Assembly (NCBI GenBank): GCA_019009955.1
Contig: CM032233.1
Location: 96,679,501 to 96,743,500, forward strand
DNA: 64,000 nucleotides
Origin: Riptortus pedestris
Taxonomy: Eukaryota > Arthropoda > Insecta > Hemiptera > Alydidae
Direction of reading: 5' to 3'
Shown: in pieces, positions 56,770-64,000 of the stretch
Layout of the letters: each line of letters begins with the position of its first letter
Position numbering within the stretch: position 1 is the stretch's first letter
Translations under genes and position numbers: made by a program
The notes under the pieces: model-generated
What the model was told of the DNA's origin: nothing
The model's database searches: none
Seen by the model: only the letters and a program-made list of their open reading frames with translations

Positions 56770-57073
56770 TAAAACAAAGATGTAGTCTTCCTTCATTAAA
56801 TGTTTTATTTGAAGACCGGTCTCACCACATCAGAGGCATCTTCAGGTCTTCAGCAATTGAAAGGACTGCAAGAAATACATGTGTATGACTACTGAGGGTG
56901 TAATGAAGTAGCTAACCAATAGTAGCTCAGCTTAACTACCTTATTACTTCTTCTCTTCTCAACGAATAGTTCTGGAGACTTTTCCTTTGTAAATGGCCTG
57001 AAGATGCCACTGGTGAGGTGAAACCGGCCGTCAAATATAAACATTTCATGCAGGAAGACTACGTCTTTCTTTT
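56770..57073. repeat. Inverted pair of ~77-bp retroelement-like ends
   Basis: The left arm (56770-56846, minus sense) and right arm (56997-57073, plus sense) both read CCTGAAGATGCC, a variable hairpin, TGA(A/G)ACCGG, TCAAATA, AACATTT, GGAAGACTAC. They enclose about 150 bp. Possible foldback element or two opposed 3' ends. Confidence 0.6.
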
Positions 57074-60000
57074 CCGTTATTGTTTTGTTCAGTGTCCGTG
57101 AACAACTATTTAGGTGAAAGGCAAATGAATAAGTACACAATAATTTAATGTTTTCTAACACACTATATTTTTGCATAAATAACACATTACAATACAATGG
57201 AACAATCATCCATCTTCTAAAACTCATGTCATTAACATACATAAAATAATGTTACAACCACAATTTTTATATTATCCGGTTATTACTATATTTATATGTA
57301 TATATATAATATATATATATAAAATATAAATGCATTCATATTCATTAATATTAATACATTTATATTTATTGCATAGACAGAGTTAAAGTAATGGAATCGG
57401 GAGGAATATATACAAGTGTAAGAAATATGTGCCTCTTCAGTAGAAGTTAAGCTGGGGCTTATCGCAAAACAAATTAAAAAACTTTATACATTTTTTTTTG
57501 GTACATTAAATATATATTTCTTAACACAGCTCTTTAGAATTTAGTATCATATATAGATTTAGTTTTTACAATTTGAAACATATTTTAAGGGGTAAGTATA
57601 AGAGATGGGGATGGATATTTTCCAGTCTGTTATTTGTCAAAGCTCCAGCACCCCTCCCACTGACCGAGGAATTCACTGGACATTTTTTACAACTACATAC
57701 AGTGTCGCCAAGATTTATTCACTCTCCAAACAATTTTTATTTAGTTTTTTAAATCATTTCTTCCAGTACTTGAATTTTGCCGATGACCTAGTTTCGATTG
57801 TGTTTTTGTTTTTTTGGTTCTATTAATCAATGAAATAGGAAAATTAAAAGGAAATCGATGTGCATTCATTTATTTCTTATTTGAGAGTTGAAAAAGGGGA
57901 GTGGAAGGACGCCTGTCCTGTTATACGTGTCATTGAAACACTTCGCAAAGACACGTATTAACTTCGGATATGAAGAGTTTAAATTTAGCATACAGCTGAA
58001 ATTGCCAAAATATTGTTCGATTAGTATTTTTTTTCAGCCAAGGTGAGAAGAAATTGCTTTAAAACAACAGAACTGATCACAGTAACGATTCTTCACCTTT
58101 TTACTAAGTCTTAATATGTTCGTACTTTTGAAATAAAAATAATTCTCATGTGTTTCTTTCATTTATTTTTTAATTAGACGATGTTATGGAATTTTTTTCC
58201 AGAAAAACACACATATTGATGGCAGCTGTTATTCCATAATAGGTTTGCAGTAATTGAAAAATCAGAAATAGTAAAAGATTGAAGAAGCGAATGGCTTATT
58301 AGATAAATGTTGAAAGTAGCATGTTAGTGAATTTTTAAGACCCTACTCTATTAAAAGATATATTACTCAAGAAATAGATTAAAATTCGTTTATGAAATAA
58401 ATTTGGCCCTTTTGGGAAACTTGAAAAATTTTTCGACTTTTAAAAAAAAAGAAACGCTTATCCATCTGTTGGTTTGTGTTGAATAATTTTAATATTGAAT
58501 ACTCATTTAAAGGTTATTTATATTAAAATCCAAGTTTACTGGGGGGAAGAAGTGATCTGTGGTATTCTTTTTAAAACCGTTGGAAGCGTGAGAATTTCTA
58601 GGAGGACACTGCATACCCATTCACCAAAGTGAAGTCGCCTTAAGCCTCAATATGTATATCATTCACATAATATCCAAAACAGGCCATTATAGGCGCATTC
58701 GCGCTGGGAGGTCGCCTCTCTAGAACCAGACAAGAAAATGGCACAACTTTACTTCTTTTTTTTCCCAAATTAAAACTCGTATCCAATATCCTTCGAACAA
58801 TTTATTTTCCAACTCATAATTCTAAGAAACACATATATTTATATATTTATATTTATATTATATACATTAGCTGTATGGCATCATAAGTAGAAAATAATGT
58901 AGATATGAGACACCCTAGAGAGTCTATCCATACTGGACACACTGATAAGTCTGAATGAAATGTATTATGCATCAAAGGGTAATATATTACTGGACGATAA
59001 TAATATATTTAAATATTAATGGGGAGAAATTTATTAACCACAAACATGTCAAAATATGCCTTGAGTCACCTGAATTAAATAAACTAATTTCGGTAGTTAT
59101 TTATAGCTGCTTGAACTTCAACTTAATATACCTATTCATATTTTCTGGTTTTTAAATCGCTAGATGCTTTACTATTATAGTTTAAAAGCGTAAATTTATA
59201 CTAAAATACCCTATTCTGCATCGTATAAATTGTGAACTAAAAATATATCCAAAGTATCCACTTTTTTTTATCATTTGCATCATTTGACGTTAAAAATTAA
59301 AATTTTACTTTTATAAATCATTTTATGTAATTTTGATGTCATGGCATATTTGTTTTTTGAGGTATGGCCAAACTTATTTTTCTTATTAAATGGGCTTTTT
59401 CTTTTATCATTTTTTTTCACAAAGTTATAACATTTTTTCTGGGCTTAATGATGTTGAAGAAAGGAGATATTTGAAGAAAAAAACAATAACAATTGCTAAA
59501 AATTAAATAAGCAACGAAATGTTTTTTTTGTAATTGTATTTAATTTTATGTCTCTTTTCTTCGAAATCATTTAGTCCTAATGGGATCCGAGTTTTAAAAA
59601 ATATATATTATATCACATCAGATATCATTTTTTCTTAACCAAGTAATTCAAACTCATACTAAAAATCTTTTAAGTAGTAAACCATTCAATGATAAATGTT
59701 TTTGGCCGTGTTTATGAATATTTTTTATTCAATTGAAGCATAATTTAAATAAATTATGAGCCCATAATAAACAACCCTCTTGAGGCATTTGTGAAATAGA
59801 AATGCTTAACCACGACCTCTCCTTCTAACCTAAAAATATACTCTATAAACTACTGTACATATAACATAAATAAATATATTATCTTACTAAAACATTTCAC
59901 TCTTACAATTACTAATTTTAAGAGTTAAACATACTTTTTACAATTCTGTTTTCTTTATATTTCGGTTCATAACAACATCAAGTTCTATATTATCGAAGTA

Positions 60001-60285
60001 TTCACCTCTCTCATTTTTAAATTTGACAGATATTTCAATAGAGATGGATTAATAATAGCAATTATTTTAATTGCGAATGCATGTAATAAAGCTCATTTGA
60101 GTACTAAACACAAATCAATCTCATATGTATTGGATAGACAATCTAGGCTACTAAAAATACATCAATGTTAATTGAGAAGATTAAAAATTACAATGGCTTT
60201 ATAAGCTGATAGGGAATCTGTGTTTAAATAACAAATCAATTCTTTGAAAGAATGGGAATTACCTTGAAAGACAGTAAAAACATTT
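57074..60285. other. Long AT-rich, repeat-poor region
   Basis: About 3.2 kb without families A or B, SINE, recognisable gene or RNA. The 117-codon minus-strand frame at 56889-57242 and the 73-codon frame at 57605-57826 have no family features. Confidence 0.45.
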
Positions 60286-60561
60286 TTATTGATAAAATGA
60301 TAAAATATTCATAATAGAAGAGGGAAAAAGCAAGATACTCCACTCGTGGCAACTGGATATCCATGCGAAACAAAGGCCAATCTTGCTCAAGGGACGGCCG
60401 ACTTTAAATAGCAAGCAAAAATAATTGCCACATCTTTCTGGTAAAAAAACAAACAAAAAGAAACTGACAACAATGAAAATTGGCAGACAAATACCAATTC
60501 TAGCAATGGACTTATTACTTTCCGTTGATACTTCAGGAGCAGCATGATTTTCCCCAGTTCT
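60286..60561 (-). other. Possible exon with a membrane-spanning segment
   Basis: On the minus strand CTAACTTTTTTAG, a good 3' splice acceptor, is followed by 91 open codons ending in TAA at 60286-60288, close to AATAAA. The peptide begins RTGENHAAPEVSTESNKSIA, a polar linker, and continues with IARIGICLPIFIVVSFFLFV, a 20-residue hydrophobic helix, then Cys-containing residues. No ATG is present, so it would be a terminal exon. An open run of this length is expected by chance a few times in such a window, so support is modest. Confidence 0.25.
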
Positions 60562-61030
60562 CTAAAAAAGTTAGATAAGCTATTCTTTCAGTCACTTCTT
60601 TTTATTATATGGCCCTTTACTGATCTAAAGGAAAATTATATTGTAATTAAGCAGAGAAACCATAATAACAAAATGTTTTCATCCTAAAAGTAAAGATGAA
60701 ATACCAAAATTAAATCAGAAAATTTAACTTTTCAAAAATATAGATGAAATAAAAAGAAATGACCAGAATTATAATAAATTTGTCTATAATTTTAAAAATA
60801 TATTGAAAAACTATTCAATGAAGCTTAGCGTCAATGAAACCTTAACAGTGAATATATCAGACGTTCTTTATGAATCAAAAATATGCACACTAATTAACTT
60901 AATTCGAACCGTGCTTTGTGCCAATTTAAAATGTTCAACCTTCACCTAATTTTGTAATTATATGGATTAACTTTATTAAACTCCGATTAAAAATATTTTC
61001 AATTTTTGTCAAGCTCATTTTGTTAATAAA
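60562..61030. other. AT-rich spacer
   Basis: No recognisable feature. Confidence 0.4.
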
Positions 61031-61034
61031 AACT

Positions 61035-61580
61035 TATTTTTTAAAATTTTTGATATTATGCATGGAATTACAATAGAATTTTAAACATTTTTGAAAAACA
61101 TAAGAAGAAACCCCATTATAAAGCTTTAAGAAATTTTCTGATGATATTTGATGAACTTACAATGTCTTTTGAAGACAGTTCTGCGGAAATTGGACGAATG
61201 TGTTAATAAGTAAATACCTTCCAAGCAAGAATTTACTATTCATTAAATTTGAAAACAATGATTATAAGTACTTTTGAATTGGGTCTAGCTGAATTTTTTG
61301 TTTTATCAGAATGCTCCAGTTTATGCTTGTCGCCAAACCCTCCCATGTACAAAATCAAGTGGAACTATATCAGTTTATGCTTTTTTAGGGAACAGTGGTA
61401 GTAGTTCATTTTCGCTTGCCTTTTCTTTATTCCTTTAAAAAAAATCTAAACATCCTACCTTTAGAAATAGATTTTTAAAAAACGTTAATGGTCATCCTAG
61501 AAAATATTTTGAGTTATGCCCCACACATTAAAAAAAATAATTAATTTAGATTAGCAATGCTCATATTTCTTAGATTTAAT
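61035..61580 (+). repeat. Local duplication, copy 1
   Basis: It shares ordered blocks with 63205-63770: TTGATATTATGCAT, AAAGCTTTAAGAAAT, TTTGATGAACTTA, TTGAATTGGGTCTAGCTGAA, CTTGCCTTTTCTTTA and AATGGTCATCCTAGAAAA. Identity is moderate, with indels. Confidence 0.75.
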
Positions 61581-63200
61581 TTATTATTCTAAAAGGAACA
61601 AAACATTACATATTAAAGCTAGTAGAACCCTTTCATTTTTACAATATTTACATACTAAATCAGAATTTACAATTTGTAAAAATTTTATTATTAGGAATAT
61701 TAAACATTAAAAAAAAATATTAGCAATAACAAAATGGACGCAGCTTTTAAATTAGGTCATATTGAATTTATATTACTAGAATCAGAGAACCGTAAGTTAA
61801 AATGCATATTATGAGTCCATACATGAAGCAAATTCGGTATATGAGGACTTTAATTTGAAATATTCATAGAACATAGAAAGAAATTTTAGTATTTCTTGTT
61901 CATTATGATAAATAAACAGAACTTGTTCAAACTGTGTTGTACACCAGTAAAAACAATACTATTTCATCGAGTAATAATTTGTAAATCCACAAGTACTATA
62001 ATGCTGTACTAACTTTTTCTCACTACATACACTTTCGTGAAAATAAACTATGGTTCTCAGGCAAAAGAACAAAGTCACTTATTTTGATTTATGTTAGTTA
62101 AAATTTTATATTCTCAATATTTATTTGCAAGCGAATAGCAGTCCCTAAAAAATGATCTGTCTTTATTGGTTAATAATTCATTTTTCTTGACCCCATTATT
62201 ATTAATTGCTCTTATTGTTTTAATTGACTATATAATAAACATAGAAATACTCATTTATTCAGCTATTTTTTTTTAATTTTGAAAATTGTCTTTTTTTTAA
62301 TAAAATATTTTTTTTTTTTTTAACTTCGGATAAAACAAGATTTCTTTTTCTTTCGTTGCTCATTCGCAAATGAATATTCTTTTCATTTTTTTTTGGGATG
62401 AAGTAAAATGTTTCTTTTATAGTACTAGAAATATTATTGCTGTATAGATATTTTAATATCAGTTTCATAATTTAAAAAGTATGATGTTTAGAAAAATGAA
62501 AAAAAATCAATTTGCAAGTAATAAAAACGTTTTTTTTTTATTTTACTTTTCCAAGTACTTTATTTTGTATTATTTGTACCATGGGTATGATTAGAATGAA
62601 ATATATGCATTCGCAATGTAGGTCTTGGTTTTCCTGTTAATCCATTTATTTTCCTTCTGGGAACTCTCGGATTTACACTATTACCAGGATTGAATTAAAT
62701 ATCTCTAGTGGCACTGCTTAATGATGTAATTATAATTAGATGAAGGAGCCCTGGAGATTTAGACTAAATGAGTGATGAATTTAAAATTAAAAGTCAGAAA
62801 ATTAGGCTGCATCTGATTTTATTTTTGCTAAATAAAAATTATGTTTCATATCTTCAAAATAAGTATTCTTAAGCCCAGAACTGTGACCTGCACATAGGAT
62901 AACTAATACTTATCAATTTTTCGGCAACAATTAACGTTAAAAAAAAATTATATTATATTCCCCCCCAAAAAAAAATGAATTATTAGAAAAATTATTCTTT
63001 ATTCTTATGATGCTTTTTTAGAAAGCAGTTATTTTTGAATTCATAAAACGAAAACATTTTGTAAATTCCAAATTTTCTACCCAACAATTTTGTTTTCCAA
63101 AAACAATAAGAACATAATAATTTTATTTGGCAGATACATATTTTGAATTAGAAAAAAAAATCTGCTGAATTTGCCACCATAGAATTTTATAAATTGATTA
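61581..63200. other. AT-rich spacer between duplicated segments
   Basis: Very AT-rich with many homopolymer runs; nothing recognised. Confidence 0.4.
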
Positions 63201-63204
63201 CTAA

Positions 63205-63770
63205 TAAATTTTGATATTATGCATCTAATTTAAGTTTACAATAGACTTTTAAATGTTTTTGAATGACATAAAATGAAGCCGCATAATAAAGCTTTAAGAA
63301 ATGAACATATTTGATGAACTTAAAATGTCTTTTGATGGAGCAGAGGCAAAATAAGACCAATGTGTTATTTTCTACACACATTCTACATTTAATGTCATTA
63401 GTGGTTATTTCAAGAATTCACGATTCATTAAATTTGAAAACAATGGTTAAGAGTAATTTTGAATTGGGTCTAGCTGAATTCAGGAGATTATGTTTTCTTA
63501 GAATGACCCAAATTATGTTTACCGCCAAACACCCCATGTTCAACATTGGGTGGAACTATGTTAAAAACTATGTTTAGGCAGAGGTGGCAATAGATTATTT
63601 TCTGCTTGCCTTTTCTTTACGCCTTTAAGAAAACAAATCAAATTTCTTATATTTTTAAAAAAAAAAAAAAAACGTAAATGGTCATCCTAGAAAACACTTT
63701 ACATTACGCCCCACGCATCAAAAAAATTATTTATATTAGGTTAGCATTGTTCATTTTTATGAAATTTAAT
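63205..63770 (+). repeat. Local duplication, copy 2
   Basis: Second copy of the 61035-61580 segment, same orientation, offset about 2.2 kb. An 88-codon frame at 63311-63577 spans it, and part (MTQIMFTAKHPMFN) aligns in frame with MLQFMLVAKPSHVQ in copy 1. The unit may derive from an old coding element. Confidence 0.75.
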
Positions 63771-63779
63771 TAAGAATTA

Positions 63780-64000
63780 AGAATGCGTGGTTTCGTAGAC
63801 TTCTTCGCTGGGCTGTATTTTCTTCTACTCCACACCGGGTATCTGCTCCAGCGGTCTCACCCTTCAATGTGCAAATTTTCACGGAGTTGAGACCCCGGAC
63901 TTCGAGCTATCCGGGACGACAGTGGCAATGGACAGCCTGAGGAAGGTAGCCGTAGAGCTACCGAAAATTTGCACGGTGAAAAGTGACGAGAATGGAGCAG
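63780..64000 (+). repeat. Edge of a GC-rich retroelement-like repeat running off the window
   Basis: Composition changes sharply at about 63785. CTGAGGA (63937-63943), a perfect GGTAGC/GCTACC stem with six-base loop and GAAA (63963-63966) form a hammerhead-like layout. GTGCAAATTTTC and its inverse GAAAATTTGCAC flank it. No coding block is visible before the end. Confidence 0.45.

Noticed and set aside
56889..57242. 117-codon minus-strand frame
   Set aside because: It overlaps the inverted-end repeat at 56997-57073 and its peptide has no domain features.

Overview
The window is AT-rich eukaryotic DNA in which I find no convincing intact host gene. It is a dense nest of transposable elements. 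The repertoire (DINE-1/Helentron-type repeats with microsatellite cores, Helitrons, a tRNA-headed SINE, Merlin, piggyBac, Tc1/mariner, Penelope-like and LINE remnants, a solo LTR) points to an arthropod, probably an insect with a large repeat-rich genome. The taxon is an inference, since no host protein anchors it.

Two rolling-circle families dominate. Family A, about 40 copies, fits the DINE-1/HINE plan. It has a 12-bp subterminal repeat (AGCAGATTTCCC) inside a palindromic 5' end, then about 130 bp, a (TA)n core, a body of 0.3-1.1 kb, the inverted subterminal repeat, a 6-bp-stem hairpin and a GACGGACTTTT end. I call the strand reading AGCAGATTTCCC to (TA)n to GACGGACTTTT the plus orientation. 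Family B is Helitron-like: it starts near TTGTAACCTCTGTCTG and ends with a CCCGGGCGAAGCCGGG hairpin, then TATCTGAGCTAG before T. Family B copies are bounded by (TA)n, and in two loci they sit inside the (TA)n core of a family A element whose two halves remain on either side.

Layout. 0-5 kb: family A ends, a LINE C-terminal remnant, a deleted mariner-like element and a tRNA-like sequence. 5.6-9.2 kb: a large inverted duplication around a Helitron. 9.2-12.2 kb: a nested Helitron, SINE, a complete family A copy and a long hairpin. 12.7-14.4 kb: (CA)n, a deleted piggyBac and a head-to-head SINE pair. 14.4-15.2 kb: a GC-richer low-copy island. 15.5-19.7 kb: one family A element whose core holds a Penelope fragment and two Helitrons. 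19.7-26.8 kb: more A and B copies. 26.8-28.1 kb: a broken unknown coding relic. 28.7-29.8 kb: a Merlin transposon with terminal repeats and target duplication but a dead transposase. 30-39.8 kb: family A copies and low-copy spacers. 40.1-41.1 kb: a second deleted piggyBac. 42.7-43.3 kb: a solo LTR. 43.3-53.3 kb: family A clusters, SINE copies and a Helitron. 53.7-54.7 kb: a SINE whose tRNA head was amplified into a 71/99-bp tandem array. 54.7-55.1 kb: a perfect 33-bp inverted repeat. 55-64 kb: older, AT-rich, repeat-poor DNA with a local duplication (61.0 and 63.2 kb), a possible membrane-segment exon and the edge of another repeat.

There is no pathway or operon here. The relationships are those of elements inserting into elements, and the microsatellite cores of family A are the recurring junctions.
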